From Alteriqipengyuania flavescens (GTDB lineage: Bacteria; Pseudomonadota; Alphaproteobacteria; Sphingomonadales; Sphingomonadaceae): a DNA stretch of 64,000 nt. Under the pieces are notes generated by a model. It was not told the DNA's origin. It searched no databases and saw only the letters and a list, made by a program, of their open reading frames with translations. The translations under genes and the position numbers were made by a program. Shown piece by piece: positions 10,566-18,593 of this stretch. The DNA lies in the NCBI RefSeq assembly GCF_030406725.1, contig NZ_CP129107.1:2150501-2214500 (forward strand). The letters run 5' to 3'. How positions within the stretch are numbered: the first letter of the stretch is position 1; every line of letters starts with the position of its first letter.

Positions 10566-12505
10566 TTGCCGGCGTTCTGGCCGAGGAGCTGCGCGCGCAG
10601 GGCGCTAATCGCATCCTCGTTGCGCTCGACGCCGACATCTTCGCGTGCGGCCGTGCGGAACTGCGCAGCCAGCTCGTCGCCCAGCACGGTGGCGAGCTGC
10701 TGGCGGAAGGCCGCCTCGCGTTCCGGCGACAGGTCTTCGCCCGGCGTCACGTCGGTGAGGTTGATGACCAGCCAGCCTTCACCGCCGCGCTCCTCGAGCT
10801 TCTTGGCGGTGCCGCGCGCCATGGAGAACATGAGCGCGAGTTCCGGCCCGACCTTCTGTTCGCGGGCCATCTGGGTCAGCTGCTCGCGTGTCATGGAGAT
10901 ACGGCGCGGTGCGGGCAGGCTGGCGTCCAACGCGCGCACCGCATCGGCCAGGGACGCGCCGCCGTCGATCCGCTTGAGGATGGCATTGGCGACTTCGCGT
11001 GCCTTTGCCTGGCCCTGGTCCAGCTTCCAGCGGGCGATAACCTCGTCACGCACTTCGGCAAGCGGCGGCGCGCTCGATTCGGTGACATCGGCGACGTCGA
11101 ACAGCAGGAAGGTCGTTCCCGCCTCGATCTCGCCGATTTGCGGTTCGTTGGTGTCCATGTCGAATGCGGTGCGGATTGCGGGGGCGATGACTTCGGGCGC
11201 GGTCTCGTCAGTGCCGTAAACGCGGCCCTCGATCGTGATCGGGCGAGTGGTGGATATTTCGATCCCCAGCGTTTCGGCGATCTCGCGGATGTTGCTGCCG
11301 TTGTCGATCTCGTCCTCGATCGAGGAGGCCATCTGGATCAGCGCCTCGCGCCGCTGTTCGGCGGCCAGCTGCTCGCTGATCTCGCCGCGCGCTTCCGCGA
11401 TGCTGCGGGCGGGGATGTCGCGGATGTTGTCGACCCGCACGACATAGTAGCCCAGCGGACCGCGGGCCACGGCGGCAACCTGCCCGGAACCGGCCGCAAA
11501 AACCGCTTCGGCGACGGCTTCGGATGTCTGCTCGGCATAGGCCTCTTCATCGACCGGACCGACTTCGGCGGTGGCGAGGCCTTTGCCGGAAGCCGACTGT
11601 GCCAGCGAGGTGCCGCTATTGACTTCGCGCACGATGGCGTCGGCCGCAGCGCGGGTCGGAACCACGAGCTGCGTCACGGTCCGCTGCTCCGAAGCGGCAT
11701 ACTGGGCGGCATCGCGGCGGTAGCGCGCGGCGATCTGCTGGTTGGTCGGGGCGGGAAGCTCGCCCAGGGTGGCATCGCCGAAAGTGGCATAGCGCACCAC
11801 GCGGCGTTCGGGGCGGACCCATTCGCTGCGGTTGTCGGCGTAATACTTGCTCAGCGTCTCGGCGCTCGGCCCGGCGGCTGGCGCATAGCTGGTGGCGGGC
11901 ACGCTCAGCACTTGTGCGGTGCGCGTCTCGCTGAAGATCGCGGCGTAGCGATCCGAAATCCCCTTGGGCATCTGCGCGCCGAAGGCCACCGGATTGAGGA
12001 CCTGGCGCAGCAGCAGCGTGTCGGCGATGTCGGAGCGGACCTGCGCATCGCTCAGCCCCTGCTGCTGGAGGATCGCGGAATAGGCCTCGGCACTGAAATT
12101 GCCGTCGGCACCCTTGAACGCGTCGATATTGCCGATTTCGCTGTCCACCAGCCGGCGGCCGGCTTCGAAGCCGTATTTTTCCGCGAACTGCGAGATCGCG
12201 AAGCGGTCGAACTGCGATTCCAGCAGCGCCTCGAACTCGCCGCTGCTGATGAATTCTTCCATCGTCAGCTCGGGGTTCTGGCGCCGCAGAGCGTTGACCC
12301 GGTTGCGCACGATCGCATCCATCTCGCCAGTGCCGATCTTGCGGTCGCCGACCACGGCCACACGGTTGCCGCCGGCCACCCCGCCGAACGTCGCCGATCC
12401 GGACACGTCGGCACTGGCGAAGGCGAGGGCGATGAGCCCCAGGAAGCCCAGCGTGATCGCAAGCCCGATCTTGGAACTGAAGAATTTGCGGAAACCTTGC
12501 ATCAT
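10562..12505 (-). CDS. PpiD-like membrane-anchored peptidyl-prolyl isomerase (SurA N-terminal domain)
   Basis: 647-residue periplasmic folding factor held by one N-terminal membrane helix (about residues 13-33, IGLAITLGFLGLIALAFASA). It then has a SurA-like chaperone region (GTGEMDAIVRNRVNALRRQ), a parvulin-type PPIase domain in the middle (about 270-370, with GPLGYYVVRV) and a long C-terminal helical part. By family it assists folding of outer-membrane and secreted proteins leaving the Sec translocon. Start choice is between two consecutive ATGs at 12505 and 12502. It is the first gene of the trp operon, and the intergenic region to divergent tpiA should hold its promoter. Confidence 0.9.
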   Translation of the reverse strand: MMQGFRKFFSSKIGLAITLGFLGLIALAFASADVSGSATFGGVAGGNRVAVVGDRKIGTGEMDAIVRNRVNALRRQNPELTMEEFISSGEFEALLESQFDRFAISQFAEKYGFEAGRRLVDSEIGNIDAFKGADGNFSAEAYSAILQQQGLSDAQVRSDIADTLLLRQVLNPVAFGAQMPKGISDRYAAIFSETRTAQVLSVPATSYAPAAGPSAETLSKYYADNRSEWVRPERRVVRYATFGDATLGELPAPTNQQIAARYRRDAAQYAASEQRTVTQLVVPTRAAADAIVREVNSGTSLAQSASGKGLATAEVGPVDEEAYAEQTSEAVAEAVFAAGSGQVAAVARGPLGYYVVRVDNIRDIPARSIAEARGEISEQLAAEQRREALIQMASSIEDEIDNGSNIREIAETLGIEISTTRPITIEGRVYGTDETAPEVIAPAIRTAFDMDTNEPQIGEIEAGTTFLLFDVADVTESSAPPLAEVRDEVIARWKLDQGQAKAREVANAILKRIDGGASLADAVRALDASLPAPRRISMTREQLTQMAREQKVGPELALMFSMARGTAKKLEERGGEGWLVINLTDVTPGEDLSPEREAAFRQQLATVLGDELAAQFRTAAREDVGVERNEDAISALRAQLLGQNAGN

Positions 12506-12647
12506 GACCGTGAGAAATCCCGTCTGCGGCGCATTCCGCGGGCATCATCGCCAGTCGGAGCGCCGGAAATCTGGCGCGCTATTATCTGCCTTGCGGCAGT
12601 CCCGCAACAGGTCCGCGCCAGTTTGCCGGAATGTGGATAAAGCGGCT

Positions 12648-12676
12648 TTGACAAACGCTGAATGGTCGCCATAGCA
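12648..12676 (+). promoter_or_regulatory. Putative housekeeping promoter of tpiA
   Basis: A consensus TTGACA (-35) at 12648-12653 is followed after 17 bases by ATAGCA, a weak -10. It lies 55 bases before the tpiA start. A perfect 6-bp hairpin (GCCCCG/CGGGGC, 12690-12705) sits in the presumed leader. The call rests on the -35 match only. Confidence 0.45.
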
Positions 12677-12730
12677 GGGCGCAAACTCAGCCCCGCCTTC
12701 GGGGCCGCTCAAATATACCCAAGGAAAACG

Positions 12731-13492
12731 ATGTCGGAACGCCCTTATATCGTCGGCAACTGGAAGATGCATGGCACCCGCGCCATGCTGGCCGAAGCGC
12801 GCGCGATCGACCGCGCGGCAGAACGCCTGATGCGCACCGAAGTCGCGATCGCACCGCCGTTCACGCTGATTCATGCCGTGCGCAAGGAAGCGAACCTGAT
12901 CGCCGTGGGCGGCCAGGATTGCCACCCGGAAGAAAGCGGCGCCCACACGGGTGACGTGTCGGCTTCCATGGTCAAGGACGCCGGCGCCAGCTTCGTCATA
13001 CTGGGCCATAGCGAACGGCGCCAGAACCACGGCGAGGACAATGCGCTGGTGAAGCGCAAGATGGCCGCCGCCTTCGACGTCGGGCTCAACGTCATCCTGT
13101 GCGTGGGCGAAACCGCCGAGGAACGCGACGCCGGCAAGGCGGAGGCTGCGGTCTTCCGCCAGCTGGAAGAATCGCTGGTCGAGGTGGATACGATCCCGGA
13201 ACGCCTGACGGTCGCCTATGAACCGGTCTGGGCCATCGGCACCGGCCGGAGCGCTTCGGTCGAGGAAATCGGCGCCATGCACTCCGCCCTGCGCGGCCGC
13301 ATGGGCGAACTCCTCGGCATGGGCGGCGAAGGCGTGCGGATCATCTACGGCGGATCGGTCAATGCCGACAACATCACCGAAATTCTTGGCGTGGACGATG
13401 TCGACGGCGCGCTCGTCGGCGGTGCGAGCCTGACGGCGGAGAGCTTCCTCGGCATCATCATCGCGGCCGCATCGCCCGACGGCGACGGCTGA
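12731..13492 (+). CDS. tpiA: Triose-phosphate isomerase
   Basis: 253-residue TIM-barrel enzyme that interconverts dihydroxyacetone phosphate and glyceraldehyde-3-phosphate. The catalytic residues are visible: Lys12 in GNWKMHG, His93 in LGHSERR and Glu164 in AYEPVWAIGTG. The phosphate loop is YGGSVNADN. The frame opens 23 codons earlier, but the ATG at 12731 is preceded by AAGGAAA at proper spacing and starts the conserved RPYIVGNWKM. It is followed by secG, the common tpiA-secG arrangement in proteobacteria. Confidence 0.97.
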   Translation: MSERPYIVGNWKMHGTRAMLAEARAIDRAAERLMRTEVAIAPPFTLIHAVRKEANLIAVGGQDCHPEESGAHTGDVSASMVKDAGASFVILGHSERRQNHGEDNALVKRKMAAAFDVGLNVILCVGETAEERDAGKAEAAVFRQLEESLVEVDTIPERLTVAYEPVWAIGTGRSASVEEIGAMHSALRGRMGELLGMGGEGVRIIYGGSVNADNITEILGVDDVDGALVGGASLTAESFLGIIIAAASPDGDG

Positions 13493-13614
13493 GGCTACTT
13501 CGCCGGCAGGCCTTGCTTGAAAGCGCGGGCGTGCCCAGCTAAGGGCGCAGCCGAGCGGGCCTGCCTGCAGGCAGCAGGCGCCCAGACAGACATTCGACCA
13601 CCGGAAACCGCACA

Positions 13615-13992
13615 ATGTTCACCTTCCTGACTGTCCTCCAGGCTATCGTGGCCGCATCGCTTGTCGTGGTGATCCTGATGCAGCGTTCGGAAGGTGGCGG
13701 CCTCGGCATGGGCGGCAATCCGTCGGGCCTGATGTCGGCCCGCGGTGCAGCGGACTTCCTGACCCGCGCAACCAAGTGGCTGGCGATAACCTTCGTGGGC
13801 CTGACGATCGTGCTGGCGGCAATCGCGGTGGAAACCACTGGCGGCAATGCACCGGAGATCGACACGTCGCTCGATCGTTCGGTCGACCGGCAGGCGGATC
13901 CGGTACCGGGAGATCCGGGCCTCGACGGCGAAGAGCCGGTCGATTCGACGCCTGCGCCGAACGACGATCCGCTGGGCGACCTGCTGAATTGA
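13615..13992 (+). CDS. secG: Preprotein translocase subunit SecG
   Basis: 125-residue small subunit of the SecYEG channel in the inner membrane. It has two membrane helices (about residues 4-22 and 55-75) separated by the conserved cytoplasmic loop LMQRSEGGGLGMGG. The C-terminal tail is acidic and Pro-rich, as in other alphaproteobacterial SecG proteins. It lies between tpiA and pyrG. Confidence 0.95.
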   Translation: MFTFLTVLQAIVAASLVVVILMQRSEGGGLGMGGNPSGLMSARGAADFLTRATKWLAITFVGLTIVLAAIAVETTGGNAPEIDTSLDRSVDRQADPVPGDPGLDGEEPVDSTPAPNDDPLGDLLN

Positions 13993-14040
13993 TCCGTCTT
14001 GCGGGCAGGGCAATCGCCCGCCCGGCAAATTTTGTGCGGA

Positions 14041-14059
14041 CAAGCGCTTTGAGCGCTTG
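14041..14059 (+). other. Perfect hairpin upstream of pyrG
   Basis: CAAGCGCT and AGCGCTTG form an 8-bp perfect stem around a TTG loop, 37 bases before the pyrG start. No U tract follows, so it is not a clear terminator. It may end secG transcripts or affect pyrG translation; neither is shown. Confidence 0.35.
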
Positions 14060-14095
14060 CGCCGAATCCCACCCCATGCGTAAGGCTCGGCTCCC

Positions 14096-15730
14096 ATGGC
14101 GCGGTATATTTTCATCACCGGCGGCGTGGTCTCCTCGCTCGGCAAAGGTCTCATGGCGGCAAGCCTCGGTGCGCTGCTGCAGGCGCGCGGCTTCAAGGTC
14201 CGCATTCGCAAGTTCGACCCGTATCTCAATGTCGATCCGGGGACGATGAGCCCCTACCAGCACGGCGAAGTCTACGTAACGGACGACGGGGCGGAGACCG
14301 ACCTCGACCTTGGCCATTACGAGCGTTTCACCGGCGTATCCGCGCGGCAGGCGGACAACATCACTTCCGGGCGCGTGTACCAGCAGATCATCGCCAAGGA
14401 ACGCCGCGGCGACTATCTCGGCGCGACGGTCCAGGTGATCCCGCACGTGACGGACGAGATCAAGAATTTCGCCCTGCACGACGATGACGACCACGATTTC
14501 ATCCTGTGCGAAATCGGCGGCACGGTCGGCGATATCGAGAGCTTGCCGTTCATCGAGGCGATCCGCCAACTGCGCAACGAGCTGGGTCCGGACAAGACCG
14601 CGCTGATCCACGTAACGCTGGTGCCGTACATCTCGGCCGCAGGCGAGCTGAAAACCAAGCCTACCCAGCACTCTGTACGCGAGCTCACCAGCCTGGGCGT
14701 GCAGCCCGACGTGCTGCTGTGCCGCTGCGAGCACGAACTGCCGGAGAACGAGCGGCGCAAGATCGCGCAGTTCTGCAACGTGCGCCCCTCCGCCGTCATT
14801 CAGGCGCTCGATGCGCCGAGCATCTACGCGGTGCCCCTGCAATATCACCGCGAAGGGCTCGACGACGAGGTCCTCAAGCATTTCGGCATCGACGCGCCTC
14901 AACCTGACCTCACCGTCTGGAACGATGTGGTCGACCGCTTTGCCAATCCCGAAGGCGAGGTCACGATCGGTGTGGTCGGCAAGTATGTCGGCCTGCCGGA
15001 TGCCTACAAGTCGCTCAACGAGGCGCTGATCCACGGCGGGATGAAGCACCGCGTCAAGGTCCACATCAAGTGGATCGATGCGGAGATGTTCGAAGACGAA
15101 GACGCCGATCTCGCCGCGAAACTGGAGCCGCTGCACGCGATCCTGGTGCCGGGCGGTTTCGGCGAGCGTGGGTCCGAGGGCAAGATTGCCAGCGTCCGCT
15201 TCGCGCGGGAGCGCAAGGTGCCGTTCCTCGGCATCTGCCTCGGCATGCAGATGGCCTGTATCGAAGGGGCCCGTAACACGGCCGGCGTGGCTGCCGCTTC
15301 TTCCACCGAATTCGGCCATACTCCGGAACCGGTGGTGGGCATCATCACCGAATGGATGAGCGAGGAAGGCCTCCAGCAGCGTGACGCCGACACCGATCTG
15401 GGTGGCACGATGCGCTTGGGTGCTTACGATGCGAAGCTTTCCGCCAACAGCCACGTGTCACGGATCTACGGCGGTGAAACCACGATCAGCGAGCGGCACC
15501 GCCACCGTTACGAGGTGAACGCCGCCTATATCGAGCAACTCGAACGCGGTGGCCTGGTATTCTCAGGCATGTCGCCGGACGGCCTGCTCCCGGAAATCGT
15601 CGAGCGCCCCGACCATCCGTGGTTCATCGGTGTGCAGTACCATCCGGAATTGAAGAGCAAGCCGTTCGACCCGCACCCGTTGTTCGCCGGATTCATCGGC
15701 GCCGCTGTGGAGCAGTCGCGGCTCGTGTGA
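14096..15730 (+). CDS. pyrG: CTP synthase
   Basis: 544-residue enzyme that aminates UTP to CTP with glutamine as nitrogen donor. The N-terminal synthetase domain begins [20 protein letters not shown] (P-loop-like SSLGKG) and contains [20 protein letters not shown]. The C-terminal class I amidotransferase shows the nucleophile in [11 protein letters not shown] (Cys near residue 380) and the His-Glu pair in [12 protein letters not shown]. The length matches the family. No strong terminator hairpin was seen directly after the stop, only a T-rich stretch. Confidence 0.97.
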   Translation: MARYIFITGGVVSSLGKGLMAASLGALLQARGFKVRIRKFDPYLNVDPGTMSPYQHGEVYVTDDGAETDLDLGHYERFTGVSARQADNITSGRVYQQIIAKERRGDYLGATVQVIPHVTDEIKNFALHDDDDHDFILCEIGGTVGDIESLPFIEAIRQLRNELGPDKTALIHVTLVPYISAAGELKTKPTQHSVRELTSLGVQPDVLLCRCEHELPENERRKIAQFCNVRPSAVIQALDAPSIYAVPLQYHREGLDDEVLKHFGIDAPQPDLTVWNDVVDRFANPEGEVTIGVVGKYVGLPDAYKSLNEALIHGGMKHRVKVHIKWIDAEMFEDEDADLAAKLEPLHAILVPGGFGERGSEGKIASVRFARERKVPFLGICLGMQMACIEGARNTAGVAAASSTEFGHTPEPVVGIITEWMSEEGLQQRDADTDLGGTMRLGAYDAKLSANSHVSRIYGGETTISERHRHRYEVNAAYIEQLERGGLVFSGMSPDGLLPEIVERPDHPWFIGVQYHPELKSKPFDPHPLFAGFIGAAVEQSRLV

Positions 15731-15870
15731 CCCGCTTCCCGGCGATCTTTTTTGATATTTTACGACAAAAATGCGCCCGATGTCGCATTCATACAAACGC
15801 TCCCTTGCCAAAATGGGAACGCTCGCTAACGCTTGTGGTGAAAACGGGGGTTAGCAATTGTTAAAGCGTG
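15731..15870. other. Intergenic stretch after pyrG, no gene seen
   Basis: This A+T-richer stretch contains a run of Ts at 15748-15753 just after pyrG. I see no coding frame with family similarity and no hairpin strong enough to call. It probably carries the promoter for the structured RNA candidate that follows, but I could not pick a convincing -35/-10 pair. Confidence 0.4.
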
Positions 15871-16022
15871 GGCCTGCTTTGACGATTGTCGGGTGCAGAA
15901 CACCGTCTCCGGAAAGCTTGTCGAGTGACCGGTCGTCTTCTGCGACCCGGACGGCCAATTTCTCGACGAGCCGGCGTTCGCGCCGGAGGGGGTGGATCTT
16001 CGGATCCGCCCCCTGATCTTTT
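15871..16022 (+). ncRNA. Candidate structured small RNA of unknown family
   Basis: Consecutive helices are seen on the plus strand. They are a nested CTGC/GCAG stem with an inner GAC/GTC stem (15874-15897), a 10-bp stem GCTTGTCGAG/CTCGACGAGC (15916-15925 with 15962-15971) enclosing CCGGTCG/CGACCCGG, a perfect CCGGCG-TTCG-CGCCGG hairpin (15971-15986), and a 12-bp AGGGGGTGGATC-TTCG-GATCCGCCCCCT hairpin (15987-16014) followed by GATCTTTTG. The two TTCG loops make stable tetraloops only on the plus strand, and the last hairpin looks like an intrinsic terminator. It matches no RNA family I recognise (not SRP RNA, tmRNA or an obvious 6S). The alternative is a minus-strand reading frame of up to 67 codons (15851-16054). 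Confidence 0.45.
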
Positions 16023-16039
16023 GTGCGCACCGAAACGCG

Positions 16040-16067
16040 AAAAGGGCGACGCATCGCTGCGCCGCCC
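16040..16067 (-). terminator. Intrinsic terminator of hsp20
   Basis: On the minus strand, GGGCGGCGCA-GCGA-TGCGTCGCCC forms a 10-bp stem (one G-U pair) with a GNRA-type loop and is followed by TTTT. It begins 24 bases after the hsp20 stop codon. Confidence 0.8.
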
Positions 16068-16091
16068 CAATCTTGGTTGTTTGCAGGGAGG

Positions 16092-16577
16092 TCAGGCCGC
16101 GTCTGCGGCTTCCTCGCCTTCGTCGCTAGCCTTGTTCTCCACAACCTTCAGCTCGCTCTGGCCCGGCAGCTTGATGGTCTTGGGCTTCATCGCTTCGGGC
16201 ACTTCGCGCACCAGGTCGATGGTGAGCAGGCCGTTGGCGAGATCGGCATCGGCCACCCGCACGTAATCGGCCAGTTCGAAGCGGCGCTCGAACCCGCGAT
16301 TGGCGATGCCGACATGCAGCAATTCGCCCTCGGGGGCGTCGTCGCGCTTGCGGCCCGTCACGGTCAGCAGGTTCTGCTGCGCGGTGATGTCGAGATCGTC
16401 CGGCTGCATGCCGGCAACGGCGAGGGTGATGCGATAGGCATCCTCGCCCTGCTTCTCGATATTGAAGGGGGGATAATTATCGCCCGAGTTCTGGCGCGCC
16501 GAGCTTTCGAGAAGCTCGAACAGCCGGTCGAAACCGACGGTGGAACGGCGATAGGGGGTGAAATCGAAACGGTTCAT
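16092..16577 (-). CDS. Small heat shock protein, Hsp20/IbpA family
   Basis: 161-residue alpha-crystallin-type holdase that binds unfolding proteins in the cytoplasm. The conserved alpha-crystallin domain spans about residues 40-130, with YPPFNIEKQGEDAYRITLAV, the LTVTGRK strand and the FERRFELADYV segment. A C-terminal IKL-type tail follows. The frame stays open upstream, but the ATG at 16577 (MNRFDFTPYRRSTVGFDRLF) is the IbpA-like start and is preceded by AGGAGG. A heat-shock-type promoter lies about 105-135 bases upstream, and a strong terminator follows. Confidence 0.92.
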   Translation of the reverse strand: MNRFDFTPYRRSTVGFDRLFELLESSARQNSGDNYPPFNIEKQGEDAYRITLAVAGMQPDDLDITAQQNLLTVTGRKRDDAPEGELLHVGIANRGFERRFELADYVRVADADLANGLLTIDLVREVPEAMKPKTIKLPGQSELKVVENKASDEGEEAADAA

Positions 16578-16679
16578 CGGAACAAATCCTCCTGGTTGAG
16601 CAATTTGACGACACGGACCCGGTATCTCGGCATCTGTGCCTTTGTGGAACGCGGCCCTTGCGGCACCGCCTTTCCACGC

Positions 16680-16711
16680 CCAATTTAGGGTCACCGCAAA
16701 TGCGCTTCAAG
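16680..16711 (-). promoter_or_regulatory. Putative RpoH (sigma-32) promoter of hsp20
   Basis: On the minus strand, CTTG (16711-16708) is followed after 18 bases by CCTAAATTGG (16689-16680). The alphaproteobacterial RpoH consensus as I know it is CTTG, about 17 bases, then CYTATNTNNG; only one position of the -10 differs. The location fits the small heat shock gene downstream. Confidence 0.6.
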
Positions 16712-16760
16712 AGGTGTTGTCGCGCCCGCAAGACCAACTTCGCGAGACAAGGAAACAACA

Positions 16761-17027
16761 GTGCCAGATAGTAACGACGTCGTCATTTATACCAAGTTCG
16801 GCTGCCCGTATTGCGTGCGTGCGAAGCGGCTTCTCGACGAAAAGGGCGTCGAATACGTTGAGCACGACATCACGATGGGCGGCGAAAAGGCGGACGAGAT
16901 GCGCGCCCGCAAGCCCGATGCGCGGACCGTGCCGCAGATTTTTGTCGGCGACCGCGCGCTTGGCGGGTCGGACGAGCTGGCAGCGCTGGAGCGCGAGGGC
17001 AAGCTCGACGAAATCCTCGGCCTCTAG
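16761..17027 (+). CDS. grxC: Glutaredoxin 3
   Basis: 88-residue thiol-disulfide oxidoreductase with active site CPYC at residues 15-18 (YTKFGCPYCVRAKRLLDEKG). It also has the TVPQIFVGD cis-Pro segment and the GGSDELAAL C-terminal motif. It reduces disulfides with glutathione. The start is GTG at 16761, preceded by AAGGA; no closer ATG precedes the conserved strand. It begins a rightward group with the nitrilase-family and DUF1178 genes (9-base gap, then a 4-base overlap). Confidence 0.95.
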   Translation: MPDSNDVVIYTKFGCPYCVRAKRLLDEKGVEYVEHDITMGGEKADEMRARKPDARTVPQIFVGDRALGGSDELAALEREGKLDEILGL

Positions 17028-17036
17028 CACCCGCCC

Positions 17037-17867
17037 ATGAGCACCCGCATCGCGATCGCCCAGATGACCACCGGGATCGACCCGGCGGCCAATGCGGCTG
17101 CGCTCGTGGATGCCGCACGCACCGCGAGCGAGGGCGGCGCGGCCATGCTCTTCACACCGGAAATGTCGGGCCTGCTCGACCGCGACCGCAAGCGTGCGGC
17201 ATCGCATATCGTTGCGGAAAGCGAGGACCGGACCCTTGCCGCCATGCGCGAAGAGGCCGCCCGGCTGGGCCTGTGGATCGCGCTCGGTTCGCTTGCCGTG
17301 CGGCGCCAGGACGGGCGTTATGCTAACCGATCATTCCTGATCGACGACAGCGGCGAAATCGCCGCGCGCTACGACAAGCTGCACATGTTCGATGTCGAGC
17401 TTGGCGGCGATGACGACTGGCGCGAGAGCAACGCCTATGCGCCGGGCGACGCGGTGGTGACCGCCGATACGCCCATCGGCCGTCTCGGCCTTGCGGTGTG
17501 TTACGATATCCGCTTTCCAGCGCTGTTCGAAGCACTCGGCCGGGGAAGGTGTGAAGCTATTGCCATTCCGGCGGCGTTTACCGTGCCGACCGGCAAGGCG
17601 CACTGGCACCTTCTGCAACGCGCGCGAGCAGTGGAGGCCAGCGCTTTCGTGATCGCCGCCGCGCAGGTCGGCCGGCACGAGGATGGCCGGGCCACATATG
17701 GCCATTCGCTGGTGATCGATCCGTGGGGCGAAACGCTGCTCGACATGGGCGGCGAGCAGGCGGGCGTTGCATTTGCCGGAATCGATAAGGCGCGCATCGC
17801 GGAGGTGCGGGCCAAACTGCCGAGCCTTGCCAACCGCCGACCGATCCCCGATTTCCCCACGACATGA
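17037..17867 (+). CDS. Carbon-nitrogen hydrolase (nitrilase superfamily, Nit1/Nit2-like)
   Basis: 276-residue amidase-type enzyme. The Glu-Lys-Cys triad is visible: Glu42 in FTPEMSG, Lys near 114 in YDKLHMFDVEL and Cys near 154 in LAVCYDIRFP. The latter two blocks are typical of the Nit/omega-amidase or deaminated-glutathione amidase branch. Likely substrates are deaminated glutathione or omega-amides, which also fits the adjacent glutaredoxin gene; substrate assignment is inference. Its stop overlaps the next start as ATGA. Confidence 0.9.
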   Translation: MSTRIAIAQMTTGIDPAANAAALVDAARTASEGGAAMLFTPEMSGLLDRDRKRAASHIVAESEDRTLAAMREEAARLGLWIALGSLAVRRQDGRYANRSFLIDDSGEIAARYDKLHMFDVELGGDDDWRESNAYAPGDAVVTADTPIGRLGLAVCYDIRFPALFEALGRGRCEAIAIPAAFTVPTGKAHWHLLQRARAVEASAFVIAAAQVGRHEDGRATYGHSLVIDPWGETLLDMGGEQAGVAFAGIDKARIAEVRAKLPSLANRRPIPDFPTT

Positions 17868-18331
17868 TCGTCTACGACCTTTCCTGCGCCCACGGCCACC
17901 GTTTCGAAGGGTGGTTCGGATCGTCCGGCGAATTTTCCGATCAGGTGGCCGAGGGGCTGATCGCTTGTCCGCAATGCGGATCTGTCGAGATCGCCAAGGC
18001 TCCGATGGCACCTGCTGTGGGCAGGAAGGGCAACCAGCAAGCCGCCGCGCCCCGTTCGCAGGATGGCGACGCGGTGTCCGGCGGCGCTATGCCTGCCGAG
18101 GTGGCCCAGGCGCTTGATGCGGTGGCGAAGGTCCAGGCCAAGGCGCTGGAAACGAGCGAATATGTCGGCGACAGGTTCGCCGAGGAATCCCGCGCGATCC
18201 ATTACGGCGAGCGGGAAGCAGCCACGATCCACGGCAAGGCGACCGAAAAGGAGCGCCGCGAACTGGTGGAGGAAGGGATCACCGTCACCCCGTTGCTTGC
18301 GCCCTTCGTCCCGCCCGACGAGGTCAATTGA
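17864..18331 (+). CDS. DUF1178 family protein
   Basis: 155-residue protein of unknown function, conserved in alphaproteobacteria. The N-terminus MIVYDLSCAHGHRFEGWFGS and a CPQC pair (about residues 35-38) suggest a small metal-binding element. The middle is Ala/Gln-rich and the C-terminal half carries the family block EESRAIHYGE followed by ATEKERRELVEEGI. It is coupled to the nitrilase-family gene by a 4-base overlap, suggesting a related role. I know of no assigned activity. Confidence 0.88.
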   Translation: MIVYDLSCAHGHRFEGWFGSSGEFSDQVAEGLIACPQCGSVEIAKAPMAPAVGRKGNQQAAAPRSQDGDAVSGGAMPAEVAQALDAVAKVQAKALETSEYVGDRFAEESRAIHYGEREAATIHGKATEKERRELVEEGITVTPLLAPFVPPDEVN

Positions 18332-18391
18332 CGACAGCCTTGTGCCGCGTGTTGCGCGGCCCCGCCCTTTCAATTAGCGAAATCCACCGAT

Positions 18392-18468
18392 GCGCCCGTA
18401 GCTCAGCCGGATAGAGCACCAGATTCCTAATCTGGGGGCCACAGGTTCGAATCCTGTCGGGCGCACCA
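18392..18468 (+). tRNA. tRNA-Arg (anticodon CCT)
   Basis: A complete 77-base cloverleaf: acceptor stem GCGCCCG/CGGGCGC, D arm, anticodon stem CCAGA/TCTGG with loop TTCCTAA (anticodon CCT, reading AGG), and a T arm containing GGTTCGAATCC. The CCA end is encoded. The 14 bases AATCCTGTCGGGCG at 18450-18463 recur at 18574-18587. Confidence 0.97.
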
Positions 18469-18587
18469 TTGAAGCATTCCGGCACGGGATGCTTCAATGG
18501 TCCGGCGCTTCAGGAGCGAACCTGGTTCGGAGTCGTAGCGAAGCGAAGACGGGCAATCGCAGAGCGATTGTCCAATCCTGTCGGGCG
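18469..18587. repeat. Hairpin-rich spacer ending in a 14-bp copy of the tRNA-Arg 3' end
   Basis: Just after the tRNA come three inverted repeats: ATTGAAGCAT/ATGCTTCAAT (18468-18477 with 18489-18498), CGAACC/GGTTCG (18517-18529) and GGGCAATCGC/GCGATTGTCC (18551-18573). Then comes an exact copy of AATCCTGTCGGGCG (18574-18587) that duplicates tRNA bases 18450-18463. This looks like an attachment-site scar or a small structured repeat inserted at the tRNA. No integrase is present. The first hairpin could also end tRNA transcription, but it lacks a T tract. Confidence 0.6.
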
Positions 18588-18593
18588 TGCGCT

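Noticed and set aside
13561-13574. Palindrome CTGCCTGCAGGCAG before secG
   Set aside because: A perfect 14-base palindrome, but without loop, T tract or repeat elsewhere in the window. It may be chance in GC-rich DNA.
13643-15454. 603-codon minus-strand frame opposite secG and pyrG
   Set aside because: An antisense shadow of two recognised genes, His/Arg-rich with no domain.
15851-16054. Minus-strand open frame of 67 codons (up to 97 from a further start) in the pyrG-hsp20 gap
   Set aside because: Its ATG lies in the hsp20 terminator and the frame runs through perfect palindromes. RNA structure explains the segment better, although a small conserved protein is not fully excluded.
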